Of a stretch of 64,000 bases of DNA, positions 33,119 to 43,698 are shown one piece after another. The stretch lies in contig NZ_QWDD01000001.1 of the NCBI RefSeq assembly GCF_003722355.1, positions 1,116,001-1,180,000 on the forward strand, in the 5' to 3' direction. How positions within the stretch are numbered: the first letter of the stretch is position 1; each line of letters starts with the position of its first letter. The notes beneath the pieces were generated by a model. It searched no databases, was not told the origin of the DNA, and saw only the letters and a program-made list of their open reading frames with translations. Source of the DNA: Methylocystis hirsuta. Its GTDB lineage: Bacteria > Pseudomonadota > Alphaproteobacteria > Rhizobiales > Beijerinckiaceae. Both the position numbers and the translations under genes were made by a program.

Positions 33119-33967
33119 ATGTCGCAAGAGGATGTCGCGCAGCTGCTCGCCCGCATCGCCGGGGCGCTGGAGCGCCTGGCGCCGCCGGAGCCGCGCGCGC
33201 CGGATTTCTCCGCCGCCGAGGCGTTCGTCTGGCGCGCCGCCGGCGAGGCGTTCCATCCCGTCAGCCGGGTCAATCGCGTCGATCTGGCGCTGCTCAAGGG
33301 CGTCGACCGTCAGCGCGACATGCTTCTCGCCAACACCAGCCGCTTCGCGCAGGGGCTTCCCGCCAATAACGCGCTGATGTGGGGCGCGCGCGGCATGGGC
33401 AAATCCTCGCTGGTGAAATCGGTTCACGGCGCGCTCGCCGAGAAGGGGCTGAAACTTATCGAAATCCATCGCGAGGATATTGAAGCGCTGCCCGCGCTGC
33501 TCGGCGCGCTGGCGCAGGCGCCCTTCCGCTTCATCGTCTTTTGCGACGACCTTTCATTCGACGGCGCGGAGACGAGCTACAAGGCGCTGAAGACCGCTCT
33601 CGAAGGCGGCGTCGAGGGGCGCCCGGACAATGTGCTGTTCTACGCCACGTCGAATCGCCGCCATCTGTTGCCGCGCGACATGATGGAGAACGAAAGCGCC
33701 ACTGCCATCCATCCCGGCGAGGTGATCGAGGAAAAAATCTCGCTCTCGGATCGCTTTGGACTTTGGATCGGCTTTCACAATTGCAGCCAGGACGATTATC
33801 TGGCGATGGTCTTCGGCTACGCCGATCATTTCGGCCTTAACGCGCCCGAAGCGACGATCCGCGCCGAGGCGCTGGAGTGGTCGATCACCCGCGGCGGCCG
33901 TTCCGGCCGCGTCGCCTGGCAGTTCGTGCAGGATCTGGCGGGGCGGTTGGGGAAAGAATTGTCTTAG
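33119..33967 (+). CDS. DUF815 family AAA-like ATPase
   Basis: A 282-residue P-loop protein. Walker A is WGARGMGKSSLVKSV near residue 95, Walker B-like FRFIVFCDDLSFD, then VLFYATSNRRHLLPRDM and the C-terminal GRSGRVAWQFVQDLAGR. The N-terminal helices contain FRWRAA-like AFVWRAAGEAFHPVSRVNRVDL. Function of DUF815 is not established; it resembles helicase loaders and IstB/DnaC-like ATPases. It diverges from glnE. Confidence 0.88.
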   Translation: MSQEDVAQLLARIAGALERLAPPEPRAPDFSAAEAFVWRAAGEAFHPVSRVNRVDLALLKGVDRQRDMLLANTSRFAQGLPANNALMWGARGMGKSSLVKSVHGALAEKGLKLIEIHREDIEALPALLGALAQAPFRFIVFCDDLSFDGAETSYKALKTALEGGVEGRPDNVLFYATSNRRHLLPRDMMENESATAIHPGEVIEEKISLSDRFGLWIGFHNCSQDDYLAMVFGYADHFGLNAPEATIRAEALEWSITRGGRSGRVAWQFVQDLAGRLGKELS

Positions 33968-34079
33968 GATCGTCCGGCGTTTACGCGTCCACGCCTGACT
34001 TCGCACGGTTTTATTTTCGCGCTTGCTAGCTTTCGTTCCGCATCAGCCTTAGCCTGAGCTGGGGCGAAAAGGGGGCAGC

Positions 34080-34592
34080 ATGAGCTTCAGACGTATTGCG
34101 CTTATCTCGACCACGATGTTTCTCTCGCTGGTTTCTCTTTCGGAAAGCGCCTTCGCTTTCTGCGGCGTGTTGCAGGCTTCGGCCAGCGGCTATTCCAGAG
34201 ACGAAGCGCTTTCAAAGGCCAACAACAAGGGACTGGTGGAGGTTCGAAGGCTCGAAGCGAACTATGGGAGCGGCGCTGTTCATTATCAGCCCGCCAGGTC
34301 TTCCTGCCAGGAAGGCGGCAGGGTGAGCTGCTTCATCTCCCAGAAGTTCTGCGTCGACAGCGGCCAGCGACAGCGCCCGGCCCGCGGCGAGGAAGGCCAT
34401 TCGATGCATGGCTGTCCGCCCGGCACGCGGCAGGTTCCGGAAACGGATAATTGCGTCCCGGTGCGCAAACGATCCGGCGAATTTGAAAGCCAGCCGTGGA
34501 AAAAGCCGGGCTGCCGGACCTGGAAACAGAGCTGCGACAGGGGCGACGCCCGGGCCTGCGGAAGATATGAGTCGACCTGCCAGGTCAATTGA
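34080..34592 (+). CDS. Secreted cysteine-rich protein
   Basis: A 170-residue protein with a signal peptide (MSFRRIALISTTMFLSLVSLSESAFA). The mature part has ten cysteines in three groups: FCGVLQASASGYSRDEA, SCQEGGRVSCFISQKFC, and the C-terminal block GCPPGTRQVPETDNC ... GCRTWKQSCDRGDARACGRYESTC. The second group resembles small secreted rhizobial proteins, but I recognise no family. Probably disulfide-stabilised in the periplasm or outside. Confidence 0.72.
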   Translation: MSFRRIALISTTMFLSLVSLSESAFAFCGVLQASASGYSRDEALSKANNKGLVEVRRLEANYGSGAVHYQPARSSCQEGGRVSCFISQKFCVDSGQRQRPARGEEGHSMHGCPPGTRQVPETDNCVPVRKRSGEFESQPWKKPGCRTWKQSCDRGDARACGRYESTCQVN

Positions 34593-34600
34593 CGCGAGAC

Positions 34601-34625
34601 GAGACGCCTGCACGGCAGGCGTCTC
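34601..34625. terminator. Hairpin between convergent genes
   Basis: GAGACGCCTGC ACG GCAGGCGTCTC is a perfect 11-bp stem with a 3-nt loop. It lies between the stop at 34592 (+) and the stop at 34644 (-). No T run follows on either strand, so it may be a bidirectional, weak or Rho-assisted terminator. Confidence 0.5.
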
Positions 34626-34643
34626 GGATCGCCGTCTGGCGGA

Positions 34644-34763
34644 TTAATACGGACGCTCCGGCGTGCATTCCGCAGTCGTGCATCGCGGTTTGTAGGCATA
34701 GGGGATCATGGCGCCGACAAGCAGCAATCCGCCCATGATGATGATCGCCATTTTGTAATTCAT
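34644..34763 (-). CDS. Small single-helix membrane protein
   Basis: A 39-residue frame, MNYKMAIIIMGGLLLVGAMI followed by PYAYKPRCTTAEC. It is one transmembrane helix with a short two-cysteine tail. GGAGAAGAA lies 6 bases upstream of the ATG at 34763, a good ribosome-binding site, which is the main support for a real gene. Confidence 0.45.
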   Translation of the reverse strand: MNYKMAIIIMGGLLLVGAMIPYAYKPRCTTAECTPERPY

Positions 34764-34882
34764 CGCGGTTCTTCTCCGACAGCGTTCGGCCCTTCGGCGT
34801 GATTTTAAAAAAATCCCACGTCGCCCGCCGAGCGTCTGTGACTTTGTCCTCATTGCCGCGTGGGGCTGCAGGGATCGGAAGA

Positions 34883-35584
34883 TCAGATCGTCTTGGCTTT
34901 GAACCGGCAGAGATCGGCGATCAGGCAGCGCGGGCATTCTGGCCTGCGCGCCTTGCACACATAGCGTCCATGCAGAATGAGCCAGTGATGCGCGTGCAGC
35001 AGATATTTCTGAGGCACGATGCGCTCCAGTCCCGCTTCGACCTCTTCGGGCGTCTTGCCGCTTGCGAGCGGCAGCCGGTTGGAGACTCGAAAAATATGCG
35101 TGTCGACCGCGATCACCGGCTCGCCGAAGGCGACATTGAGCACGACATTCGCGGTCTTGCGGCCGACGCCGGGGAGCGCAGTCAATTCCTCGCGCGTGCG
35201 CGGCACGTCTCCGCCATGCCGTTCGATCAGCAATCGCGACAGGGCGACGATATTTTTCGCCTTGGCGCGGTAGAGGCCGATCGTTTTGATCAGGTCGCGC
35301 ACGCGCTCTTCGCCGAGCGCCGCCATCTTGGCGGGCGTGTCGGCGTGCGCGAAGAGCGCTGGAGTCGCCTTGTTGACGCCGGCGTCGGTCGCTTGCGCGG
35401 ACAGCACGACGGCGACGAGCAGCGTGAAGGGGTTTTTGTAACCGAGTTCGGTCTTGGGTTCAGGATTTGCGGCCGCGAGACGCGCAAAAATCTCTTCGAT
35501 GCGCGCAGCTTCAGCGGCCGCCGGCCGCCGGCCGGCTCGCGGTTTTTTAGAGACGCGCGCGCGCTGACTGTTTGTTTCCGCCAT
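34883..35584 (-). CDS. nth: Endonuclease III (DNA glycosylase/AP lyase)
   Basis: Removes oxidised pyrimidines in base-excision repair. The 233-residue protein has the helix-hairpin-helix ELTALPGVGRKTANVVLNVAFG with the catalytic Lys (GRKTA) and Asp (VDTHIFRVSNRL). The [4Fe-4S] loop near the C-terminus is C-X6-C-X2-C-X5-C (CKARRPECPRCLIADLC). A basic N-terminal tail precedes the domain. Start 35584 (MAETNSQRARVSKK) is chosen; the frame to 36154 is antisense to the DUF2244 gene. Confidence 0.94.
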   Translation of the reverse strand: MAETNSQRARVSKKPRAGRRPAAAEAARIEEIFARLAAANPEPKTELGYKNPFTLLVAVVLSAQATDAGVNKATPALFAHADTPAKMAALGEERVRDLIKTIGLYRAKAKNIVALSRLLIERHGGDVPRTREELTALPGVGRKTANVVLNVAFGEPVIAVDTHIFRVSNRLPLASGKTPEEVEAGLERIVPQKYLLHAHHWLILHGRYVCKARRPECPRCLIADLCRFKAKTI

Positions 35585-35632
35585 GGGCGCGTTATAACTT
35601 TTAGAAACTGAGGGACAAAGCCGGCAGGAGAA

Positions 35633-36124
35633 ATGTCCGACCCCTTCGAGCGGAAAATTTACGCAGCGCGGCTGACGCCGCATCGGTCGATGACGCCGCA
35701 CGCCTTCTACCTTTTCATCATGATCTTCTGTTTCGGACAGCTGCTGTTCGCGCTGCCGTTCTTCTTCATGGGCGCCTGGCCCGTCGCCGGCTTCATGGGC
35801 CTCGATGCGGTCGGTCTCTATCTCGCCTTCCGCGTCAGCTTCCACGCCGCCCGCAGTCATGAGACGCTCGACCTCACGCCGCTGGAGCTCGTTTTCGCGC
35901 AAATCGGCGCGCGCGGACAGCGAAAGGAATGGCGCTTCAACCCTTCCTGGGTGCGGCTTGAGCAAACGATCCACGAAGAATTCGGGACGGAGCGGGTGGC
36001 CCTGATCTCGCGCGGCGAACGCATCGAGATCGGCGCCTTTTTGGGACCGGATCAGAAAGCGGAGCTGGCGCGCGAACTTAACCGCGCGCTCATCGACGCG
36101 CGGATGGGCGCCCGTTTCGGCTAG
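35633..36124 (+). CDS. DUF2244 family membrane protein
   Basis: A 163-residue protein. The N-terminal arm ERKIYAARLTPHRSM is followed by two close transmembrane helices (FYLFIMIFCFGQLLFALPFFF and PVAGFMGLDAVGLYLAF) and a C-terminal cytoplasmic domain with WRFNPSWVRLE and LISRGERIEIGAFLGPDQK. This arrangement defines DUF2244, common beside nth in alphaproteobacteria. Function unknown. It is divergent from nth, 48 bp apart. Confidence 0.88.
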   Translation: MSDPFERKIYAARLTPHRSMTPHAFYLFIMIFCFGQLLFALPFFFMGAWPVAGFMGLDAVGLYLAFRVSFHAARSHETLDLTPLELVFAQIGARGQRKEWRFNPSWVRLEQTIHEEFGTERVALISRGERIEIGAFLGPDQKAELARELNRALIDARMGARFG

Positions 36125-36157
36125 AACGCGCTCCATTCCGCCCAAAAGCGGCAAGAT

Positions 36158-36799
36158 CTAGCGTCGCTGGCTCAGCATAGCGTCGGCTTCCCGCATCAGC
36201 CGCGCCTCGTGCCGCTTATAGTAGCGCCAAAGCACAAACAGGCCGATGACGAGCCCGCCGGCGAGGGCCATCGCGATGGGGCCTTCGATTTTTTCGAAGC
36301 CGGCCGTAAGGTAATAAGCGCCAAAGCCGAATACGCACGCCCAAACGATTCCGCCCGACGCGTTATAGATGAAGAAGCGGCCAGGCGGCAGATGGTTTGC
36401 GCCCGCGAGCGAGGCCGCGAGAATGCGCAGCAACGCGATGAAGCGGCCGAAAAAGACGATCGCGCCGCCCCACCGATAGAAGAGATATTGGCCCAGGCGC
36501 AGCTTCTCCGGCCCGAGCCCGACATGATGGCCGTAGCGTTCGAGAAGCTTCGTTCCATACTCCCGCCCCAGCCAATAGCCGACATTGTCGCCGACGATCG
36601 CGCCTGCAGCCGCCGCCACGACAATATTCTCGATGGCGATCGTCCCGGAGAGCCGTGCGAAAATCGCCGCGCCGACGAGCATGGTTTCGCCGGGCAGCGG
36701 AATGCCGGCGCTTTCAAGGGCCACGACGATAAAGATCGCCCAATAACCATAGGTCGCAAGGATCGCGGCGATCTGCGCCTGGTCGAGAAAATGCGTCAT
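36158..36799 (-). CDS. DedA family inner-membrane protein
   Basis: A 213-residue polytopic protein of the DedA/SNARE-associated family, linked in other bacteria to undecaprenyl-phosphate or phospholipid flipping and proton-driven homeostasis. Typical motifs are ESAGIPLPGETMLVGAAIFA, GAIVGDNVGYWLGREYG, and the reentrant segment FFGRFIALLRILAASLAGANHLPPGRF, then YNASGGIVWACVFGFGAYYL. Five hydrophobic segments are visible. Confidence 0.9.
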   Translation of the reverse strand: MTHFLDQAQIAAILATYGYWAIFIVVALESAGIPLPGETMLVGAAIFARLSGTIAIENIVVAAAAGAIVGDNVGYWLGREYGTKLLERYGHHVGLGPEKLRLGQYLFYRWGGAIVFFGRFIALLRILAASLAGANHLPPGRFFIYNASGGIVWACVFGFGAYYLTAGFEKIEGPIAMALAGGLVIGLFVLWRYYKRHEARLMREADAMLSQRR

Positions 36800-36907
36800 C
36801 CATGGCCCAGAAAGTGTCGGTCTACGCGACTCTCATGTAGGCCTAAACGCGCAAATGGCGACGTCGCCGAAGCGAGGCCGCCATTCAAAAACGTCGATCA
36901 GACAGGG

Positions 36908-37267
36908 TCAGTGATATTGCAGCGCATTCTCTCGCGCGGCGCTGAAGGCGTAGGGCGGCGTGGCCGCCATAGCCTCGCTGTCCAAGAAGAAGGGGTCGCG
37001 CTCCAGCGCCACTTGGAGGACCTCCCGCAATCCTCTGAGCAGAGGCTGGTCGTCGCGGACAACCTTGGCGCGAAGCGCCTCTTGCGCGGCTTCATCCGAC
37101 CGGCTCGCGAAATCGCGCACCGCCATCGCGACGAACTTGCCAACGCTGACGTCTTTCTCTTTAGCAGCGGCGCGCACGCGCTCGGCGAAGCCGCCGCCAA
37201 TGCATGCCAAGGCGGCATGTGCGACCTTGTCGTTCGAGCAGGAATTGATCAGATCCACGATGACCAT
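36908..37267 (-). CDS. Conserved hypothetical protein
   Basis: A 119-residue all-helical soluble protein, MVIVDLINSCSNDKVAHAALACIGG..., with GKFVAMAVRDFASRSDEA and RDDQPLLRGLREVLQVALE. The start at 37267 has GGAGG six bases upstream; the frame to 37294 lacks one. I recognise no domain. The pattern KxxVGKFVAMxVRDF suggests a small regulator or ribbon-helix-helix-like fold, without proof. Confidence 0.62.
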   Translation of the reverse strand: MVIVDLINSCSNDKVAHAALACIGGGFAERVRAAAKEKDVSVGKFVAMAVRDFASRSDEAAQEALRAKVVRDDQPLLRGLREVLQVALERDPFFLDSEAMAATPPYAFSAARENALQYH

Positions 37268-37700
37268 GACGACCTCCGCCCTTGAACGTTCCATGTTTTG
37301 GAACCCTTTTGTTGGCCGCGGTTTCTCCGCGACATCAGTTCCCTCGCGCCGTTAGGCGCGTCGGTTTCCGCCAAGCTATCCAGTCAAGCTGAACGTTATC
37401 TGTATGAGTGATGAAAAAATTCCGCTTCCGACGCTCGGATGGGATCTCTCAAGCCCGGCGAACAAGGCTGTCGGCGCAAGAGCCGAGAGACGTTCGCTCC
37501 CCATGCCGTGCGCTGCTGCCTTCTAACTGAAAGCCGTGACAGCTTCGCGACGAAGTTCGCCAGCATATCAACAACATAATGATCAGCCGAGCTGAGGCCA
37601 CAGCACGACCTCAGACTCAACTCGTGGCTAGAGCAATAGTTCCGAGCGGCTAAAAAATTCGTAGCTGCGGCGCAAAAGTTCACGCGGCGCCGCGAAATCC
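37268..37700. other. Non-coding stretch of about 430 bp
   Basis: No convincing gene. Seen: the short inverted repeat GTTCCA TGTTT TGGAAC (37288-37304), GC-rich hairpins such as GCGCC GTTAG GCGC around 37347-37360, and a 112-codon minus frame (37396-37734) whose residues (Arg/Ser/Cys-rich) do not look like protein. I found no tRNA, tmRNA tag or riboswitch consensus. The part next to 37267 must hold the promoter of the hypothetical gene. Confidence 0.5.
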
Positions 37701-38141
37701 TCACCAGGCGCCAATGTTGGGCGCCGAAGCCCATGGCTCCGTTGGCGGCAGCGGCGCGCCCTTCTGCAACAACTCGATGGAGATCAAATCCGGCGTTCGC
37801 ACGAAGGCCATGTGGCCATCGCGCGGCGGCCGATTGATCGTCACGCCGGCCGCCTGCAGCCGCGCGCAGGCCTCGTAAATATTCTCAACGGCGAAGGCGA
37901 TGTGACCGAAATTGCGCCCGCCGGCATACGCGTCTTCGTCCCAATTATGGGTGAGTTCGATCATCGGCGCGCCGTTTTCCTTGGCTTGCGCGGCGTCCTC
38001 GGGCGCGGCGAGATAGACGAGCGTATAACGCGCCTTTTCGTTCTGGGTGCGGCGCACCTCCTGAAGCCCGAGCGCGCCGCAAAAAAACGCTAGCGCGCGG
38101 TCGAGGTCGCCAACCCGAATCATGGTGTGCAGAAATCTCAT
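37701..38141 (-). CDS. gloA: Lactoylglutathione lyase (glyoxalase I)
   Basis: Converts the methylglyoxal-glutathione adduct to S-lactoylglutathione. The 146-residue protein has both VOC modules with metal ligands His5 ([10 protein letters not shown]), Glu in MIELTHNW, His in FGHIAFAVE and Glu in ISIELLQKG, plus the family marks FFCGALGL and FVRTPDLI. The C-terminal tail ([14 protein letters not shown]) is slightly longer than in E. coli GloA. The gene is alone, divergent from the CDF exporter. Confidence 0.92.
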   Translation of the reverse strand: MRFLHTMIRVGDLDRALAFFCGALGLQEVRRTQNEKARYTLVYLAAPEDAAQAKENGAPMIELTHNWDEDAYAGGRNFGHIAFAVENIYEACARLQAAGVTINRPPRDGHMAFVRTPDLISIELLQKGAPLPPTEPWASAPNIGAW

Positions 38142-38245
38142 ATGCGGCTCCTATCTGATGCGTCCGCCATAATAATAGCGTTCCGTGGGGGCGGATTTGC
38201 GCCCACGCCGGGCGCCTGCTAGAGCGCTGGCGCTCCCAAACATAG

Positions 38246-39670
38246 GTGCCTAACGACGTGACCGAGACGAAGGCTGTTCCTCGAGCGGCGCCGAGCGTCA
38301 AGCTGGCGGCCGCCAAGGCGTCGATCGCCGCCAGCGCTTTGCTCGCGGCGGCAAAGCTCGCAGCCGGTCTGTGGTCCGGCTCGCTCGCGCTGCTGTCCGA
38401 GTCGGGACACGCCTTCGTGGACACCGGCGCGACAGTGCTGACCTTCTTCGCGGTGCGCGAAGCAGAGAAGCCGGCGGACGAGGAACATCACTATGGCCAT
38501 GGCAAATATGAGGCGCTGGCCGCGCTGATCCAAACCGGCTTCCTCTTCGGCCTCGCCCTGTTCATCGTCGGCGAAGCCTGGCGGCGGTTGCAGGAGACGG
38601 ATGTCGTGATCGACGCCGGCTGGCCGATCTATGGCGTTCTGGTCGTCTCGATCGCCGTCGATTTCGTGCGCTCGCGCCAGTTGCGGCGGATCGCAAAGGA
38701 TGAGGGCAGCGACGCTCTGGCCGCTGACGCGCTGCATTTTTCGAGCGATCTGGTGTCATCGGCGCTGGTGCTGCTCGGTCTCGTTGCGGCGCATTATGGG
38801 TTCGAGCGCGGCGACGCGCTCGCCGCTTTGGGCGTCGCCGCCTTCATCGCCGTCGCGGGGTTTCGGCTGGGCCGTCGCACGATCGACACTCTGCTCGACG
38901 CCGCGCCACGCGAAATGGCGCCGCATCTCGAGAGGGCGATCGTCGACGTGCCGGGCGTCATCGCGATCGATTCGCTGCGGCTGCGCACGATTGGCCCTGA
39001 CATCATCGGCGAAGCGACGATTGGCGTTTCGCGCGGCTTGCGCGTCGAGCAGGCGGCGCGCATCAAATCGGCCGTCGCCGAAGCGATCGCCACAGTCACG
39101 CCGCGCGCCCGGGTCACGCTGTCGGTCGAGCCGCGAGCGCTTGACGACGAAACGATCGCGGAACGCATCCTGCTGGTTGGGGCGCGTCGCCATATTCACG
39201 CCCATCATGTCATCGCCCAGCAAATCGAGGGCAGGCTATCGATCGGCGTCGACGTCGAACTCGATGGCGCCATGCGGCTCGGCCGCGCGCACGCGATCGC
39301 CGCCGACTTCGAGAGCGCGCTGCGCGACGAATTCGGCGCCGACGCCGAAGTCGACACGCATATCGAGCCGCTGGAAATGCAACTGCTCGCGGCGCAGGTC
39401 GCCAATCCCGGGCTGGCCGGCGCGATTGAAGCGGCGCTTGCGCGCGTCGCCGCTCAGACCCGACCGCCGGCGCAAGTGCGGGACGTGCGGGTCCGCGAAA
39501 CGGCCGGTGGCATCGTCGTCAACTTCCGCTGCCGTCTCGACGCGGCCGTATCCGTGCAAAGCGCCCATGATGCGCTTGACGAGATCGAGCGCCGCACGCG
39601 CGAGGAATTTCCGGCGATTCTGCGCATCGTCGGCCGCGCCGAGCCGGGCGATCGCTCAGCCGCCGCATAG
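38246..39670 (+). CDS. Cation diffusion facilitator with three tandem C-terminal domains
   Basis: Exports divalent metal such as Zn, Co, Fe or Mn by proton exchange. The membrane part (about residues 20-210) has the metal-site motifs SESGHAFVDTG in helix 2 and DALHFSSD in helix 5, and the His-rich HHYGHGKYE. Three repeats of the ferredoxin-like ZT_dimer domain follow: IDSLRLRTIG...VTLSVEP, IHAHHVIAQQIEGRLSIGVDVEL...THIEP and VRDVRVRETAGGIVVNF...GRAEP. Usual CDF proteins have one and about 300 residues; this has 474. GTG 38246 is the assumed start. Confidence 0.88.
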   Translation: MPNDVTETKAVPRAAPSVKLAAAKASIAASALLAAAKLAAGLWSGSLALLSESGHAFVDTGATVLTFFAVREAEKPADEEHHYGHGKYEALAALIQTGFLFGLALFIVGEAWRRLQETDVVIDAGWPIYGVLVVSIAVDFVRSRQLRRIAKDEGSDALAADALHFSSDLVSSALVLLGLVAAHYGFERGDALAALGVAAFIAVAGFRLGRRTIDTLLDAAPREMAPHLERAIVDVPGVIAIDSLRLRTIGPDIIGEATIGVSRGLRVEQAARIKSAVAEAIATVTPRARVTLSVEPRALDDETIAERILLVGARRHIHAHHVIAQQIEGRLSIGVDVELDGAMRLGRAHAIAADFESALRDEFGADAEVDTHIEPLEMQLLAAQVANPGLAGAIEAALARVAAQTRPPAQVRDVRVRETAGGIVVNFRCRLDAAVSVQSAHDALDEIERRTREEFPAILRIVGRAEPGDRSAAA

Positions 39671-39703
39671 CCAAGGATGCGCGCTTCGTCTATGAGAGAC
39701 GCC

Positions 39704-39961
39704 ATGACGCAGGAGCCGGACGCCGCAGCAGACATCGCCTCGATGCCTTTCGAACAGGCGATGCAGGAGCTCGAGCGTATCGTCGCCGACCTGGAGAAAG
39801 GCGCCGTCTCGCTCGACGAGTCGGTGAAGCTCTATGCGCGCGGCAAGGCGCTGCAGGCGCGCTGCGAGGCTCTTCTCGCCGAGGCCGAAGCCCGCATCGA
39901 GAAAATCACGCTTGGCGAGAACGGCCAGCCGACCGGAGTCGCGCCCTTCGACGTCGAATAG
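39704..39961 (+). CDS. xseB: Exodeoxyribonuclease VII small subunit
   Basis: Small subunit of the single-strand exonuclease VII, with XseA elsewhere. The 85-residue protein has MPFEQAMQELERIVADLEKGAVSLDESVKLYARGKALQARCEALLAEAEARIEKI, the family consensus throughout, ending in GVAPFDVE. Start ATG 39704 gives a normal N-terminus; 39692 or 39677 are in frame. It follows the CDF gene by 34 bp. Confidence 0.92.
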   Translation: MTQEPDAAADIASMPFEQAMQELERIVADLEKGAVSLDESVKLYARGKALQARCEALLAEAEARIEKITLGENGQPTGVAPFDVE

Positions 39962-39964
39962 ACG

Positions 39965-41284
39965 TTAATCCAAGCGTTCCTCCTCCGCCGCTTCTCGCGA
40001 CAATCTGTGAACGCGGGCCATGAACGCGATAGCGATGAGCACCGCGATCGGCATCGCGAGGGCGGCGACGAGATCGGCGGAAACCTGCGGCGGCAGAGCG
40101 CCAGCGGCCTTGAGCCCCTTTGCGACAAAGCTGAAGAGTCCGGTGAGAAAATAGGCGAGCCCGGCGATCGTGATTCCTTGCACGATGCGGTTGAGCCGCA
40201 TCTGCAAACGCGTGCGGCGATTCATCTCTTCAAGCAGCGCGCTGTTCTGCCGCTCCATCTCCAGCGTGATGCCGGTGCGCATCAGATCGGTCGCGCGCTC
40301 GACCTGCGTCGAGAAGCGGGTCTGGCGCGCCTCGACGGCGTTGCAGGTTTCGATCGCTGGATCAAGGCGCGCATTGAGGAAATCCGAAATTGTCACATAT
40401 TGTCCTTCGCGCCGCTCTTGCAGCTGGGAGAGCCGGTTCTTGACCAGCGCGCGATAGGCGCGGCTCGCGTCGAAACGGAAGGCCGTGCGCGTCGACAGCG
40501 CCTGACCGCTCGCGAGCAGGTCCGAGAGCCGTTTCAGCAAAAGGTAATTGACGCGCATATCATGCGCTTCGTTCAGCGCTTCGGTGATGCCCGAAAGCTC
40601 TCGCTCCATATTGGCGAGTTGCGGCGACACTTGCCGCGCGAGCGGCAGCCCGAGCAGCGCCATCGTACGATAAGTTTCGATCTCGAGGACGCGCTGCGCG
40701 AGACGGCCGGCTTCGAAACGCGGCAGCGCCTTTCCGCGGATCAGCATGCGCGTAAAGCCATAGGCGTCGACGGCGAAGTCGGTCAGAACCTGCGCGTCGC
40801 GATCTTCGACGCCGACGACGCAGAGACTCTGCGAATTGAAATAGGATGCAAGCTCTTCGACCGATCGCGCGCCGTCGACGACGCAGAGCTGCGTCGCGAC
40901 GATGAGAACGCCCGGCGGCTTAAAGGCGATTTCGCCCGCTTTGACCGGATCGGCATGCGCGAAGGGGATATCGGCGCCGACGCCAGTCGACCAGCTGTAG
41001 GTGGTGAATTCGCTATGTTGCTCCCAGCGAAGCCGCCAGTCGCCAAAGATAAAGTAGTGGAATCGCGCGCACGGATCCGGCGCCAGCACGCCATGCGCGA
41101 GCGCGAGCGCGCCGATCGCTTCACGATCGGCGGCCGCGGCTTCGTGGTCCGTGGCGAAGGCGTAGTGATAGACGCGCCGCGGCGCGTCGAGCGGCAGGAA
41201 CGGCCGCGCGTGCAGCTCCGCGAGAACCGCCTCGCGGAATGGATGCTCGCTGAGAGTCTCGGGTCCGTCTTTGCTGATTTCCAT
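39965..41284 (-). CDS. DUF3422 family membrane protein
   Basis: A 439-residue protein that fits DUF3422 throughout: HPFREAVLAELHARPFLPLDAPRR, then HFGDWRLRWEQHSEFTTYSW-type segment, LIRGKALPRFEAGRLAQRVLEIETYRTMALLGLPLA and a C-terminal pair of transmembrane helices (GITIAGLAYFLTGLFSFVAKG and LAMPIAVLIAIAFMARV). The layout recalls YdjA/DUF155 or CorA-like topology with a large cytosolic part. Function is unknown. Confidence 0.88.
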   Translation of the reverse strand: MEISKDGPETLSEHPFREAVLAELHARPFLPLDAPRRVYHYAFATDHEAAAADREAIGALALAHGVLAPDPCARFHYFIFGDWRLRWEQHSEFTTYSWSTGVGADIPFAHADPVKAGEIAFKPPGVLIVATQLCVVDGARSVEELASYFNSQSLCVVGVEDRDAQVLTDFAVDAYGFTRMLIRGKALPRFEAGRLAQRVLEIETYRTMALLGLPLARQVSPQLANMERELSGITEALNEAHDMRVNYLLLKRLSDLLASGQALSTRTAFRFDASRAYRALVKNRLSQLQERREGQYVTISDFLNARLDPAIETCNAVEARQTRFSTQVERATDLMRTGITLEMERQNSALLEEMNRRTRLQMRLNRIVQGITIAGLAYFLTGLFSFVAKGLKAAGALPPQVSADLVAALAMPIAVLIAIAFMARVHRLSREAAEEERLD

Positions 41285-41350
41285 TGCGTCTCTTGGCTCG
41301 CATTGGAGGGTCGTTCACGCGACTGATTCATATTCGCCGGCCTGGGGGGC

Positions 41351-43129
<1,779 letters not shown>

Positions 43130-43564
43130 TTACCAGCCCCAGCCGCCGCCCCAGCCGCCGCCGCCCCAGCCACCACCCCAGCCGCCGCCCCAGCCGCCCC
43201 ATCCAGCGTAGGGATCTCCCCATCCGCTGTAGGCGCTCGGGTAATAGCCATAGCCATAGGGGTAGTCATAATAGCCGCCATAACCGCTCGACGCCGCGAG
43301 GCCGGCGCCCAGAAGTCCGAGGCCCACGCCCGCGGCGACGGCGGCGCCAGGGTTATAGTAGCCGCGCCGGTAGCCGTAGCGCCGGCCCCAGCCGCCGCGA
43401 TAGCCCCAGCCGCGACGATACCAAACGGTTTCGACCGGGCTCGAAGGTGCGACAACCGACCGATCGGGCGCGCTCATCGGCCCGGCGATCGCTTCCGGAA
43501 CGGCGGTCGCCAATGTCGCGCTGCAGAGCGCGCCGGACAGCGCCAATTTCAGGCCTTTTCGCAT
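43130..43564 (-). CDS. Secreted Gly/Trp/Tyr-rich repeat protein
   Basis: A 144-residue protein with a signal peptide (MRKGLKLALSGALCSATLATAVPEAIAG). An Arg/Tyr/Gly zone follows (WYRRGWGYRGGWGRRYGYRR), then a hydrophobic glycine-zipper stretch (AAVAAGVGLGLLGAGLAA), a Tyr-rich zone (YGGYYDYPYGYGYYPS) and a terminal run of GGWGGGWGG-type repeats. Glycine-zipper proteins of this kind occur widely in Hyphomicrobiales envelopes; function is unknown. It has its own terminator. Confidence 0.72.
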   Translation of the reverse strand: MRKGLKLALSGALCSATLATAVPEAIAGPMSAPDRSVVAPSSPVETVWYRRGWGYRGGWGRRYGYRRGYYNPGAAVAAGVGLGLLGAGLAASSGYGGYYDYPYGYGYYPSAYSGWGDPYAGWGGWGGGWGGGWGGGGWGGGWGW

Positions 43565-43698
43565 CGTTCATCCTCCTACTGGCGCGGCGACCCGCCGCGC
43601 TGCGCCGCAAACTCCCCTGGAGCTCACGCCGCACTAACAACTTAGTTAGGCGGAAATTGATCCGCTGCGAGAGGCTGAAACGTGACTTTTTTTGGCGT

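Noticed and set aside
32989..33297. N-terminal extension of glnE to ATG 33120 or 33297
   Set aside because: It would overlap the start and early coding region of the divergent DUF815 gene, and the family length is already reached from 32988.
37295..37700. Possible tmRNA or other structured RNA in the 400-bp gap
   Set aside because: No tag-coding segment, no tRNA-like end and no conserved RNA consensus could be found by eye.
37396..37734. 112-codon minus-strand ORF in the gap before gloA
   Set aside because: Composition (Arg, Ser, Cys-rich) and its overlap with the gloA 3' end suggest a chance frame.
43565..43698. EcfG-type promoter search upstream of the glycine-rich protein
   Set aside because: No GGAAC-N16/17-CGTT pattern; only the hdeD upstream region matched.
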